Assembly: GCA_022457155.1 (NCBI GenBank)
Contig: JAJGOT010000212.1
Span: 1,118,001-1,182,000 of the forward strand
Reading direction: 5' to 3'
Origin: Cladopsammia gracilis
Taxonomy: Eukaryota > Cnidaria > Anthozoa > Scleractinia > Dendrophylliidae
DNA: 64,000 nt
In this document: in pieces, positions 33,190-45,924 of the stretch
Numbering within the stretch: position 1 is the stretch's first letter
Layout: the number at the start of each line of letters is the position of its first letter
Made by a program: the position numbers and the translations under genes
The notes under the pieces: generated by a model
Databases searched by the model: none
What the model saw: the letters and a program-made list of their open reading frames with translations, nothing else
Told to the model about the DNA's origin: nothing

Positions 33190-36100
33190 CTAATGATGTG
33201 ACAACAAAATTTGCACCTTTACATTCCATAGTCTTACCTAAAATAACTACTTATAGAAGTATACAAGTGAACCATGTTCATAAAAAAACTTAGATTATGA
33301 TAGCATGACGTTTAATATATTTGTGCAAAAACAAAACGACTCAAAGGAGTGCCTTAAAATAGCTAAAATAAACTGATTGGTTGAGTATTATATTAAAATT
33401 GGACTCCATTTCAGCGACTTTTCTCTGTCTTTTTCTGACCTATACATAACTCTTCTCTGACACAGACATTTTCAGTCAATCGGCAGCAATCGTTTATTTT
33501 AATTAATCCCCAAAATAGAGTAACTATGAGCTACAACCATGGCCAATATTTTTGGGACACTTTTCACTTTTTCCTATTAAAACAGAAAAAATTATCCCCC
33601 CTGTTTAGGGGTGGGGGGTGGCGGGGTGGGGGGGGGGGGGGAGACGTTGAAAGATGGTGTGGGTTAGTATTTATTATCGCTCATTTTTAGTTTGTGCAAA
33701 GAAAAACGTTATAGAAAAGTGAAGTGTCCCTAAAGGTTTTGGTCACGGTTGTAGTTTTCCGAGTTAATTACGCCACGAACTAAAAAGATAAAAAAAGTTA
33801 AAAGTTAAGAAAACCGTAAGTGTAAAATTAATTTAATCTATGATTATGATAGAATATGCTGTTATTTAGAATATTTCTTCACTTATTTGCAAGTAATAAT
33901 TCGTTCACATTAAGCTCTAGGAAGAACGATTCCATACTTTGAGTCATATTAGTCTCAGATTTCCTGTTCCCTTCATTATAACTTTGTTCTAAACAAAATT
34001 AAAAAAGCTTTTGAAAGAAATAAAATACACCATTTGGAAATTCAAATACCTTTGTAAACTAAGTGAGCACCATTAGGACATGTGGTCCTTCCCCAGCGAA
34101 CATACTTCACCCCAGACTTCCCAGCTCCTTCTTTTCCTTTTTCACCTTTTGCTCCCTGAGCTCCCTTGTCGCCAGTTCTCCCGACAGCTCCTCGATCTCC
34201 TTTAGGACCAGGAGGACCGGGAATAGGCTTGTTGGTACCAGACTTTCCCGTTTCTCCTGTAATACAATCAACTAGGGTGTTACATGTAAGTTTCTATTTT
34301 AAACTAAGCTTTTAATTCGATTGTAATTTGAATATGTGTAGATTTTCATAAAACGATCCCTAATGTAAGTGGAGGTTTTATTCAAACAAGCTGTCCGCGC
34401 CATGATCTCTTCTTCCTCTCTCTCTCTCTTCCTTACCGGTCTTTGTTTTAACATTGTGCAACATATCATATTTTAAAACAAGTCTCTTGCAATGTGTACC
34501 TTTTGGTCCTGGAGGTCCTGGTGGTCCATGTAGTTGCTTTCCGTTATCTCGGCCATCCCGCACTGAAATACAAAGGAAGGAAAATGTCTCAAAAAGTCTT
34601 CACGCTTCACACAACTCTAGATACATAACACTGTTCTTATATTTAATAAGCGACGCAAAGTGTCCTCCAAAATCGAGCTTGTATTTTCTGTTCTTTACAT
34701 ATACAGTCGAACATGTATTATAAGGCCATCATCTGGACTTTGGACATTGGCCGCTCAAAATTGGCTCACTTTGTGGGAGTGGTAAAATGTCAATTTTAAT
34801 ACCGTACAGTATTATTGTATACACTAGCAGATTATTCTAGTTAACAATAACACAGTCAAGCAATCTCTGCCTTTTAACTGCGCATGCGGTAAGGCTTGCC
34901 ACAAGCCTAAATTACGGAACTCTAAAGTTTCAAGAGTTGGATATTCCTACCTAATGAATTGACGTATAAGTATGTCTGGATCCTTTTTAAGCGAAATGAA
35001 ATCGTAAAATGACAAGTGCTTTAAGATTTCCATGTAAGTGTGGCCGATTAATACAGGTAAGACAGACAAACATGGGACTGCTAAAGGGTTGTCGCGACCG
35101 CTTAAGGCGGGGTTTTACCTGAATTTTAATGAAATTTTAATAGGTTTTAAGAAGGGATAGGAGAAAGAAAATGATTTTTGGAACACCAACAGACAGTTGA
35201 TACCCACGCAAGAGCACCCCAGGTTGCTAGTGGACTAACTTGATATCCGTCTATTAATTATTAACTACAAATTCTATTTTTAAAACTTCACTAAATCTTC
35301 AATATTTCTTATTTCTCTAAATTTTACAAATCCTTTGAGAAAAACTATTTCCTCCCAAAATACCCAAAAATTTACAAAACATCCCACAACATAGATTCAT
35401 GTAATGAGCTAAGGGTTTTCGGATTGCTTGAAACGTGAACGAGATATTTCCAATGGCGGAAAAATGGCATTCAGGTAGAGCCTCCGCCTTAATCACGGTG
35501 GCCGAAAATTCGGAACTATCAGTGAATTTGAAAACTAGGCTGGTCGCTGAATAGAGGGTGGCCGCATAATACAGGGCAGTTATACATATAGGTTCGGCTG
35601 TACTAAGGCTTATGATAATGTTCATTTAAGATTTTTCTGGCTGATGTAGGAATAGTTGTAGAAACGTCTTTTATTCATAAAGCTTTGTTTTTTATTGATT
35701 TGTAGCAAGATCAATACAAACCGATAACCTCCTTTACTTCTTTGTCGGGTGAAGTATCTCTCCAACATATATTTTAACCAAGTAGGTAGGCCAAAAGCGA
35801 CGAGTCACTTGATCGGGGCGGTGCGTGCAGCAGGGCATCAAGTCTGAAAAATGATTAGTGGAGAATAAATATCAGAAAGTTGAGATTAAGACTTGATTGA
35901 ACTGATGGTCGAAGTTTTGATTTGAGCCTGCAATAGATAAAGCCTGAACTGTTTATGAGAAATAAAAGCTATTAATGGACATTACGTTTGTGCGGATTGT
36001 ATTATGCTTTATAAGACGAGGATGTGGTGACCATTCAAATGCATGAAGGCTAATGAACACTTTTCAGTGGTATTCTTTGTCAAGCTCTACAAGGTGGATC

Positions 36101-39100
36101 TAACTTTTCAGTCTTTGTATGAAACCCGAAATTGTGGCCAATTAATCTTGAATTAGGTACACTAGTGGAGACGAGTTAGTTGCAATGTTTATTCATGTTT
36201 TTTTTAATCTTTTGTCAAATTGACCGTTGCATTCGGTTTTGATGTCAACCTATCTGATGACTGGTGTACGCCCTGTATCAGCAGCTGTACTTATAGCAGC
36301 CTTATGATAATGACAGAGCGGAGGCGAGCTAAATAATATGATTACTTGGTAGACATGGAAAGACTTTAAACGCCGATTAAGCCAAAGAACTACTCACCGT
36401 TTTATAAACCTCTTCTCCATTTCTTGAAATCGTTTTTCCATTAAGGTTGTGCTTTTGTTATGCCTGAAATACGAAGATGGTTGTTAGAACAAAAATGTTG
36501 TTCGTTCTCTAGCGTTTTCGAATTCGTACTAGAATTGCCGCTGCTTGAGTGAGTGTTATACTAAATAAATGTATCCATTTCATTTTCTTCTGAGTCAGCT
36601 AGTACTGTTCATGTTGTGCTAATTCAACTTCATGGCAATAACCTCACTTCACTACAGAGTAAAATTAATGTAGAAGCAAGTGTTTTTTAGTTGAAAAGAA
36701 GAATCATGGCTGCCCGAATTTCCATCTTAAATTAATCAGTTCTGTGACTTTTAAAAATACCACTGATTTTTCAAACTCACTGAGGTAAATTGTCCCTCAG
36801 ACGACGAGCCAAACTATTCACTCTCAGCTCTCTTGTTTCTTGATTTCTGGACCGTTCAGATGGGTGTAGCCTTTAGAGACTTTAGAAGGTAAATCATATT
36901 TCTGTGAGCTTTAAACGCTGCAGGCCATTGTTCCAGAATCTGCATATTGCATAGACCCCTTTCTTGTCGAACCAGTCGAGTCAAAGCAAAAATCTGCTGT
37001 AATGTACTGCTCCATCTGGAGGACCCAGTGACGTATGTAAAGACTAAAGTTCTACTTAGATTTAAAAGTCCCGAGTAACCACTGAACTAAAGTCATACAC
37101 AAAAGGCCAAAGTGCAGTAATGTATCTCGACCTATCTCCAACACCCCCAAACCTAACTTTGTTTATCATACACCTAATACTTATGATTTTGCAGTAGTCA
37201 CTATCCGTTTAATGACAGAGATCGCGGTATTCGCTTCACAGTGTACTCGGCGACATGAAATCTAATAGTTACGCATTGTGTTCTGTTTATCATTGTTTCC
37301 CTACATATCTCAGCGGTACCTAATATTACATAACACCAGGCTTAACTAATCAATGACATCAATGACATCAATGACATCAATGACATCAATGTAATCAATG
37401 AGTAATCAATGGGTAATCAATGAGTAATCAATTGATTACTCATCGAGTATTGCCAATACTCAATGAGTACTTAATGACTAATCAATGACCCACAAAATTT
37501 TTGGCCATTGATTAGTCATTGATGTCATTGATTAGTGATTAATTTGCACGAAAAGAGGTGTTGACAGGCCAGGCGTGCGTTTCTCGAAGCTTCCGAAGAC
37601 TTTTCGGTCCCGAAAGCAATTTTTAAAATGTACTTTCTAACGAAAGGCGTTGAACTTTTTAGCCCACAAATCAGCTAAAGTTGTGTCAGTAGTAAACGTA
37701 AGATTTTATTGCTCAGCTTTCAAATTCAACAAAAACCGAATCTTTATTGGTAAACATTCTGCACGTAACACAGCTTTTCGGGTCCGAAAAGTTTTCGGGA
37801 CTTTCGAGAAACGCACGCCAGACACGACTCATAAGCTCGTGATAACGTGGAACGTGACCTTTAGAGTTTTACATGCTCTAACAAGTATATCTCCCAAGGA
37901 TTTTCCTTTTTTGTATGAGATAAGGGGAGGCTCTTTGCATATTTCTCTTAGCAATGGTTGGTTCTGAATTAAATGCCATCTATTTGCTCATTAAGATGTT
38001 TTTAAGATTAGGCAACGCCGGGTGGTACGTTATTACTTTTTGCACGTTCTCTTTTTACTGCAAAGATGACTTCCATTCATTGAATTTTACCTCGGAAATT
38101 ATTTTTCTAATGAGATTGTGAGTGTAGCCTCTAGCACGGAGGCGTGCTTAGAAGTTGTTGATATTCTCACTGAACGATTTCGCTGAGGAATTTGTTCTTA
38201 AAAGTCTCAGGGCTTCACCTTTTATGAGCCCTTTTCTGACCACTGGTTGTTGGCAGGAAGAGAAATGGGTGTACTGGAAGGTCTCTGTTGGTGTAAAATG
38301 AGTAATCAATGACATCAATGAGTAATCAATGACCCACAAAATTTTTTGGGTTCGATCAATCATTGATTACTCATTGAGTATTGGCAATACTCAATTATTA
38401 ATCAATTGATTACCCATTGATTACCCATTGATTTCTCATTGATGTCATTGATCATTGATTAGTTATGCCTGGATGGCGATGCACATCTTCTTCCATCTCC
38501 GGCAATAAGAACTACTTCTCCCACCTAAGGAGATTGATCCCGCTTTCCTCTTTAACCAGTGACTTTCCACTAATAGATTTTATCATTTATCCCAGTCCTG
38601 AATTGTTTTGTCCAAAGTATTTACTAACTTAGGTGTCCAGCAAAGTCCACTCCAGTAACCTCAAAGGTTCTAATCCCCTCCGTTCCGAATTTGGCAAGGC
38701 ACTTGTATCCTACAATTCACTTTTGCACTCGTATTGTATTGGCGCGCAGTACTAAGGTCACATAATCTGATTTTGTACATTGGGTAATGGATTTCTTTGC
38801 CAATGGTTATTCTAGTGGAAGTTTTCGGCCTGAACCCTCGATTCTATCTTCACTCTTGCAAGTTCCAGGTGAACGCAGACTGGGTTGGTCAGCTTTCTGA
38901 ACTGTTCCCACCCAGTTGCTCTCGCCGTGGTGATCTCTTCAGTTCCTCTTGGACCTGAAATTCTATTTTTAAAACTTGTTTCTTCTCGCTTGGAAGTTGC
39001 TAACGAGCTTTTATTTCCATGCTGTCACTCTCATTGTATGCTAGTTAGTGCTCTTCTTTAGTAATGCGTCGCAATCATACAGTTTGTGCTCTAGTTTGTG

Positions 39101-42100
39101 AAGATTTGGTTGCGGCACGGGTTTGGATTCTTCGTCTGCATTCTAAGTGCACTTTAGCTTCTGGTCACTGCGTTTCGTCTAAAAGGCAGTCAGGTCCTAT
39201 GAACCAGTCCGGCTTCTCCATCTTTAATTTATTATGATTGCTCTTCTGTTTCCTAGGTTCATGTATGTTGGACACTGGTTTCAACACATATAAATCTTAC
39301 TGATGAGTTCTAGCTGTACCTTGAGTTCCTAACTCTGTTGGAGACAAACACTTTCTACCATCTCCCTTAATTCATGCTCAAATACTACGACGACTGCTGC
39401 GTAGCATGCTGAACTGCTGGTTTCTGAAAAGAGTTGAAGGTGTAATGCCTTCATCTTGCTGATGGAGTGCGGTTGTGCTTCTGGGTATCTGAACGTTTTT
39501 GACAATGAGTTGTTTCCTCCGCTCTCTCAACGGTATGAACGTCTATATCCCGATCTTTGCTTCTCGTCACATGCTTCTTCTCGATAGATTCGCTTTCCTT
39601 CAGTAATAGTGAGCGAGATTATTGATAGGGAATCCTACTTGTGTCCCAAATATCTAAGGATGGTTCCCTTGCGAACCGGTTGTTTTTCGGGGAAGGCTTT
39701 AACAGACAACTCTGATGCATCTGGAAGTATACCCTATAGATGGCCCAGAATTGTGCTTGGTCATGTCTCCACTCTACAAGGATTTGACATCTAATCCCTG
39801 CACTTTGGCACTTTCTCGGAACAATTTATTCTCTTTCTTTCAGTACACCAACTTCTCACTATATCTCCGGTTTGCATAAGGTTGTATGCATATGTGTTCT
39901 CTCTCAGCGCTATAACGTATCTTCAAATTCTGGTTGTTGCGATTAATGGTGGTACTGCAAGAGTGTCACCGAGTAATAAGGGGTCGCCTCTATGCAAAAG
40001 GTTCTCTTGTAAATCTCAGGTGATTGTCTTCTCCATTGATGGTAAAAAGGAATCGGAACGAATCTCTAACTGCCTTATTCTTAATTCCTATCTGAAGGAA
40101 CGCCTTCTGAATGTCAGCTAGCAGCCGAGTTGTGGACATCCGCGTTCTCACCGAGAAGTGTCTGTAACGGGCGACCAGTAAACAGCAATTATTGATGCTG
40201 TTAACTAATGGGTGCTCCTTGACCATCTTAGCATTTCTGCTCTTGCACTCTGGTTGCGTGTATAGAGTTATAATAGTCCTAAAGTAGGTCACTGGTTCGA
40301 AGCCTTGTCACGTCTCTACCGTCGTGTTGTTCTCTTAGACAAGAATCTTTGCTCTACGTTCTCTCTCTCCGTACAAACGGCTGCAGACAACCTACTGTTG
40401 GGGGTAATCCTTCGATGGACTAGTACTGACGCATCCAGGGAGGAGTCGTAATATTGCTAGTTGCTTCAAACTACAGAAACCGGGTTAAGTTCCGGCCGTG
40501 TGGGTTTCCTGTGGCTCGTATGCGACTTTACCTTTACCTACCACTATTCAAGGCATCGTAGATCCCGTATCCAAGTAAGCAGGCAGAATTTTCCCTATGA
40601 TGCGGACTGATATTATGGCAGCAAGATCCTTTCTTCTGTGAAAGTCATGTACCTTGTAACCGTTGTTTTGTTACGTCTTTCTCACTCTTGTCACGTAAAT
40701 TAGCGCTGGTGTAGTGTTTACGACTTTGGTTTGCCAGCTCTATTTCCTGAGCGTCTACAGTTAAAACACAATTTGTGATGTTTGATGAGGATCGGAACAG
40801 TAAAGTTTTTACTGCACTGTGATGTTCAGGCTCATGTCCCTCGCTTTGTATTCGTTCTTCCCGACTTCCGAGTGATGATTGGGGCTCTCGTCTACCTTGC
40901 TTCCCCGGCCGCTTGTGTGATCTGTTGTTAAAGGCTCCCATGGACGAAACCTTCCAATTATCGTTGACTATCACAAGATTGACATGTCAGAGGTAACTTG
41001 CTGAGCGTGGTCGTGACAAATCTGTGTTATCGTCCACCTTCTCTCCATGGCTCTTTCTTAGCGTAGAATTCTTGTACATTCTCGTAATTTGATCCTCTCA
41101 CTTGGACATTTCTACTCATAGCAATTATTTGGTTTGTGATTTGAAATCCGGTACGACTGATTCGAGGAGACATGCGAAGTTCTCTTCATCATAAATGGAC
41201 CCGCTGTTAGCATGCGCAAGAAACGTGCTCACGTCACCCATTCGGCGGCGGTGCCTCTCAGTGAATTGGGTGATTCAGTTGTAGCTGAGGAATCAGAGGA
41301 AGCTTCCCAACATTTGCCCCTCTGGGTGAAGTAACTCTTGTTGTCGCCGTTTTCATTCTATTTCCTTAAGCCGCATATCCTTGTTCCATTGGCCAATTAA
41401 CAATTATTGGATGAGGTTGAGCATGATAGCGATAATTATCAAGGCCAAAGTTTGTGTTATCTGCCGAAGCCGAAGGCTGAGGCGGATAACACAAACTGAG
41501 GCCTTGATAATTATCGCTATCATGCGAAAACCGAATCCAATAATTGTTTTATTATGCATATTCCTGAGCTGCACTTGTAAAGACAAGAGCGCGCACAAAA
41601 AAGTGATCAATGCACAGCAGTCAATTTGTAAGTAAACAACTTACGTCACTTCTGCATGCATAAAACTATTGTCTGTAGGTATGACGTCACTTCTGCATAC
41701 ATAAAACTATTGTCTGTAGGTATGACGTAACAGAAACAGCAAGCAATAATTAGCTGCGTGCTTATAGCCAATCAAAATCGAGCTAGTGACACCAATGTAT
41801 AATAATCACTCTTGGAATCTTCATTATCCATTCAATCTTTTACTTCTTACTTGCTGATATCATTAGTCGGTTTATCACCGATTCCACGCTGAATCGCTGA
41901 TTGATTCATGTTTGCCAGGTCTCGTTCAGTCCACATGCATCATCATTTCAAATTCCAGCATCAACTCTTTCTCATCTGAATATCGTCTTTCTGATCACGT
42001 TTTTAGGCTTCTTTTGTTCCTCTTAGATACAAAACTTCACTCGCTTGTATCTCGTAAACGCGTCATGGTCTGAACTTAAAAATTTGCATGTCGGTTTCTT

Positions 42101-42999
42101 TTTAGATTATCTTTGAGCTGTAAAAAAATCAGACGAATCTAAAAGGGTCACCTTAGCCTCCAATACCACCTTAAATAGCTTGATTTAAGTGGCGTTTCAC
42201 GTTTTGTTGCTAACACAGCAGGGTGTATAAAAGTTATGATTTTGCGTCAATTTAGAAAAGAGTTGGTAAGCGTTATCCACAATTTAAAGTCTGGTGTGAA
42301 AATCTTAATGGGGCAAGAAAAATTCATTTGGGATTCTTTATTTAATATACTATACTACATATTTCCACTACCGTCCATCTGCCAAGAAACATAGATCACT
42401 GAAGACAACATGAGTATGTTGATTCGGAAATGTTAAACCGCATATACATTCTTAAAGATATCTGTTCAAAAGTAAGAAAACGTACATATATCTTCCTCAG
42501 TTGCTACAGTAAACGTTCATATTAATTTGCCCAATAATAATTTGGCTGCCGAACTGTTTGTTAAATGTGTAATCCAATTACTTCCGATCATTCCATATTG
42601 CTATAGTCCACCATGATATAGCACGCTAAGTTCAACACAAATCTTTTCGAAAGTACATTTCATTTCATTTCAAGGTTATCCTTTATATAAAACAGCTAAC
42701 TAAAAAAAACATTGTAAGCATTACCTTTGTTCCATGGCTTGCAGCCGTTTTTCAAACTCCGACAGGTTGGGCTTTGTGTTATTTTTAACTGATTTCCGCT
42801 GACGATGCAACAAGATCCGTTTTTCAACAGTTTCGACACCATCATCGAACACTCGATTAGGGGTTTGATCTTCTTCTCCGCGCTGCTGTCCTTCAAGAGT
42901 TTCATCCGTGGCAGAGATGTGAGCCAGAATGGAACAGCACATCACAAGCAAAGCAATGAGACGTAGGCCGAAGCGAGAACTCACTGGGGGATGTTTCAT
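32714..42999 (-). CDS. short-chain collagen C4-like gene 3 (six exons)
   Basis: Exons in transcript order: 42725-42999, 36398-36463, 35779-35843, 34500-34562, 34050-34256, 32714-33189. Together 1152 bases, 383 residues plus stop, with all phases consistent. Layout as in gene 2: signal peptide (LRLIALLVMCCSILA), coiled coil ([23 protein letters not shown]), collagen exons, KYVRWGRTTCP linker and Cys-rich C-terminal domain. Exon 5 is longer (207 bp) and carries the block GTNKPIPGPPGPKGDRG also present in gene 1. Intron 1 (6.3 kb) holds a BEL/Pao relic and foldback repeats. Expected to be an extracellular, trimeric collagen-like protein. Confidence 0.8.
33530..33755. mobile_element. inverted-repeat MITE in the last intron of gene 3
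   Basis: Ends CTACAACCATGGCCAA and the complement of CTACAACCGTGACCAA; inner GGGACACTT is inverted too. A poly-G run sits in the middle (33610-33641). Target duplication unclear. Confidence 0.5.
34050..34256 (-). CDS. collagen gene 3, exon 5 (main Gly-X-Y exon)
   Basis: 207 bp, phase 1-1, acceptor TACAG, donor AAAG|GTATTT. Continuous triplets such as GPPGPKGDRGAVGRTGDKG end in VKYVRWGRTTCPNGAH. Confidence 0.88.
34500..34562 (-). CDS. collagen gene 3, exon 4
   Basis: 63 bp, acceptor TTTCAG, donor AAAG|GTACAC. It encodes VRDGRDNGKQLHGPPGPPGP. Confidence 0.8.
34704..35600. mobile_element. 897-bp TA-flanked element (pogo/mariner-like ends)
   Basis: TA at 34702-34703 and 35601-35602. Ends CAGTCGAACATGTATTATAA and the complement of CAGCCGAACCTATATGTATA, with a second inverted block GGCCACC/GGTGGCC. 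No transposase frame. It lies in the intron between exons 3 and 4 of gene 3. Confidence 0.65.
35779..35843 (-). CDS. collagen gene 3, exon 3 (65-bp exon)
   Basis: Acceptor TTTTCAG, donor CTTG|GTTAAA. It encodes LDALLHAPPRSSDSSLLAYL. Frame and split codons match exons 2 and 4, and the gene 2 copy differs by in-frame substitutions. Confidence 0.75.
36398..36463 (-). CDS. collagen gene 3, exon 2 (coiled-coil)
   Basis: 66 bp, acceptor ATTTCAG, donor CG|GTGAGT. It encodes [20 protein letters not shown]. Confidence 0.8.
37336..38472. mobile_element. 1.14-kb foldback element with ATCAATG subterminal repeats
   Basis: Inverted ends (CCAGGCTTAACTAATCAATG, and the complement of CCAGGCATAACTAATCAATG) continue for about 160 bp and are built from repeated ATCAATG units with CCAATACTCAAT inside. 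Multiple subterminal motif copies resemble transposase binding arrays. No target duplication could be fixed. It contains a second MITE. Confidence 0.7.
37572..37819. mobile_element. 248-bp MITE nested in the foldback element
   Basis: Inverted ends of about 46 bp begin GGCGTGCGTTTCTCGAA and share CTTTTCGG blocks. It sits between the arms of the larger element, so it inserted later. Confidence 0.65.
38473..39869 (-). other. probable 3' part of the BEL/Pao relic
   Basis: Degenerate sequence on the distal side of the reverse transcriptase remnant. Stops in all frames; I could not place RNase H or integrase motifs with confidence. Confidence 0.3.
39870..40980 (-). pseudogene. BEL/Pao-like retrotransposon relic
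   Basis: The frame 39990-40292 contains LLADIQKAFLQIGI, then DSFRFLF and LRFTREPFA, the fingers and motif A region of BEL/Pao reverse transcriptases. After one frameshift the next bases read ATPYYSVTLLQYHH, corresponding to the SSPFLLxATLxxHL block. Upstream, 40645-40974 is an open stretch that may derive from the gag/protease region. LTRs were not found. It lies in intron 1 of gene 3. Confidence 0.6.
41401..41546. repeat. near-perfect 146-bp palindrome
   Basis: Arms share CAATTATTGGAT and CATGATAGCGATAATTATCA around CCGAAGCCGAAGGCTGAGGCGG. A hairpin-type MITE; overlapping open frames on both strands are by-products of the symmetry. Confidence 0.75.
41643..41724. repeat. 41-bp tandem duplication
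   Basis: Two copies (41643-41683, 41684-41724) beginning ACGTCACTTCTGCAT, one mismatch, each with a TGACGT(C/A)A-type motif at the junction. Confidence 0.8.
42725..42999 (-). CDS. collagen gene 3, first coding exon (signal peptide)
   Basis: ATG at 42999, [14 protein letters not shown], hydrophobic core, acidic linker, RQRKSVKN, helix [13 protein letters not shown]. Donor AAAG|GTAATG with phase 2. Confidence 0.85.
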
Positions 43000-43154
43000 G
43001 ACGGATTGGATGGGTTTTCCTTACAGAGATAATGCTTTGAATCTGACGCTAAGAAAAAAAAGAACCTTTTTTCTCACTACAACAAAGTTGTGATGTGCAA
43101 TCGATATCAAAGAACATTAAGCTGAAAAAAATGGGCGAGAATTTTTTCGCGTCT

Positions 43155-43173
43155 GTGACGTAGCAATGACGTA
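43155..43173 (-). promoter_or_regulatory. paired TGACGTA sites upstream of gene 3
   Basis: Same motif pair and spacing class as upstream of gene 2 (26351-26370), about 160 bp upstream of the ATG. Role inferred from conservation. Confidence 0.3.
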
Positions 43174-43199
43174 GCACAATTGGAGTAATACAGAAGGAT

Positions 43200-45924
43200 A
43201 ACTATGAAAAACTATCAAATGAATGATTATTGCTCGAAAGTTTAAGTTATTTAAGTCGTGAAATAACTGAAAATATGGGATTAATCTACGTGGCGGAGTG
43301 GAATCAGGCGACTCTAACAGCCAGTCCACACACATCAAAAGTCAAAGGCGTAAGGGAGGACAATCATATACAGCACTGATTTACCGGTGCTGTTTACAAC
43401 GCAAACTAAAGGCCGGTTTCTTATGATCACCAACTATCACGGATTGTCCAAATAACTTTTAATTTCCTTTAGTTGTGAAGTATATATTCCAGATAATACA
43501 CTTCATCGGATTGCTGACAGTGATTTTAGACATAAGGTATGCGATTGCTTAGTGGTATTTTGCTATAACAATGATTAATTTATAATTAATTCTTTTTCTT
43601 CTAACTCCATTGTGTTAAACACTAAAAATAAATAATCTAGCGCAAATAGTGTTTGATCAGTATTTGTATTGACAGCCATCGAAACAGCTGAACCGCATGT
43701 AAATTTTGGGAAAAAAATTAGGTAAATAATAAGGCGACAGGAAGCGAGAAATCACCTTTTACCTTCTAATTACCGGCAATTTACTTCGTACACAAAAAGG
43801 AGGAAAGCAGTTCGAGTAGCTCACGTTTGATCGGTAATCTCAACAGTATTTGTATTGATAGAGATCATGATTGAAACAGCTAAGATGAATAGTAAGTTTA
43901 TTTTCCAAGAACTGGTTTCGCGATTGGTGGATAAAACTGAAATGTCAACTTTGGTTATGACTGCTTTATTTACTCTACTTCTGATGATCCAATTTAAATA
44001 GATGGAGTCTTTGTCTTTTTGTCCATATCCGTTTACCTACTCTTGTTATAATTAAGGTAGCACTGAAAACTGTGTTACGTTGTTTAGTGTCAATCCGTGT
44101 GAATGCAAAGGCATTTTTTGGAGGCTATAATTCATTTAAAATAGACATGCAAAAAGCTCGAAAATGGCAAAAGAATGTAAGGAAATATTTTACAAAACCC
44201 ATGCGGCTATCCAAAGATGCATTAAAAAAGGCTGCGGCCATCAATCTTGGCATGTTGGATTTGGCAGTTTCAATGTATTGTTTAAAGCTTCTCCTTCGTC
44301 GCCATCTGACTGACTTCTCTTTTTTGTCCTAAAAAGATGATACAACTTTCAGTTGGAATTAAGTTGTGGTTATAGCCATCTTTAAGCGCCACTGCTTCCG
44401 ACTGTTTTACCGACACGCTGCACTCGTTTTAACGAAATGTACAAATTAGTCGTAGCCAAAACAGGAAAAGAGAGGAATTTTCACAAAAAAAATGACTTTC
44501 TTTATTTAATATTGAAGACATGGATCTTCCATCTTAGTCAGTTACTCGTCACTAATTTTGTATTTACTTACCGGCAGTTATTACAATTGAAATTGAATGC
44601 AGGATGTGAATTATACATTCATAATAGAAAACTTGAAAGTGGATTAAGGTGAAGGCATTGTTATGATTTCATTGTTGTTACTGATTGTTTGCATAAAGTT
44701 ATATAATTCAGTACACCTTCCATTGTAAATGACGATGGTGGAAGATCCATCAAAACATGTCGTTAATAAAATTAAAGAAAGTTAACATATATTAATTGGT
44801 CTGCTCCAAGAGAACATCATGATTTATGTTCTCTTGTCTGCTCTTATCCCGAGCAAAAGTTAGGAAATATTTGCACACGCAGTAATAATAAACACAAAAC
44901 CATTGCTTTCGTAGCAGAGAAAGGTGATCGAACTAAAAAGGCGCACGAGTTTCAGGGCAGCCGAGACATGTAGATTTTCAAAGACTGAGAAATCATTGTT
45001 AACGTCCATCCGAAAATTGAGCTTACATATTTAAGGTACTATGGAAGGAGTGTCTTGAAGGATACTGAACAGCTCTGAAATTACGACCATATATATTCAC
45101 AATGCCATAGTTCAGGCCTTCTAATTTTTTCGTTTTGAGAAACTGCGAACAGACATAAGCCTATAAGTTAAAACGAAAGACAAAGTATTGGAGATTGTGG
45201 TCCGGCCGACGAATTTTGCAATGAACATGCCCCGAATTTGGAAATAATTTTTCTCTTAAACATTGCAAATAACAATTCAAATCCCATTCACTGTTTTTAA
45301 AAGCAAATTATAGTAATTGATTTTACAATATGAGGAAAGAGATTTCTTAATTTTTTCAGGAAAAAATAACTTTGTCTTCATTTATAAATCCATGATCACG
45401 AGTGAGCAAAGGACCCTATTCCCCTGAAAATAGGAAGTTAAACCGGTTTCTTTAGTTTCAAAGGAATGTTCGTCTGCAAAGCAGATATACTGAGGGTACA
45501 TAAATTAAATTTTACCCATCTATTGATAAAAGAAAATACTGCGAATCCTGCAAATAATTCGATTTGAATGTAAAATCTGGTGTTCTTCGACAGCTATATG
45601 AAAATCTGTTATTTGCGAACATTCACCCTTGCCTTCTATAAAGGTTTTTTCACTATTTGATACTACAAGAATTCGATAAACAGTAAGCTTAATTTTAAAA
45701 TATTTCTTAGCATAGCTAATTCAAACGGATGTGAAATATATATAAGCCAGATAGTTATTTGTTTCTAAAGGTGAATGATGTACGTATATGTTTCTGTCTT
45801 GATCTTTGCATCACAGGACTTCAATGCCAATCCTTTCATGTGCTTATACAAACGTTAAAATGCCTTCTTTCTAAGACAATATCACTGAGATCATATCAAC
45901 CCAATTTAAATCATAACAACTTAC
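43200..45924. other. upstream region of unit 3, paralogous to 26400-29245
   Basis: Long alignable blocks with unit 2 show the duplication extends here. A segment conserved in both units (27190-27540 and 44050-44330) has an 86-codon plus-strand frame in unit 3 that is broken in unit 2, so I do not call it a gene. Confidence 0.5.

Noticed and set aside
37340..37440. CRISPR-like array of ATCAATG repeats
   Set aside because: Units are 7-12 bp without unique spacers, arranged as inverted terminal arrays in a eukaryotic transposon.
37650..37967. 105-codon frame
   Set aside because: Begins inside a MITE and runs through its inverted end; no homology seen.
44072..44332. 86-codon plus-strand gene
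   Set aside because: Frame is destroyed in the paralogous copy and shows no recognisable motif.
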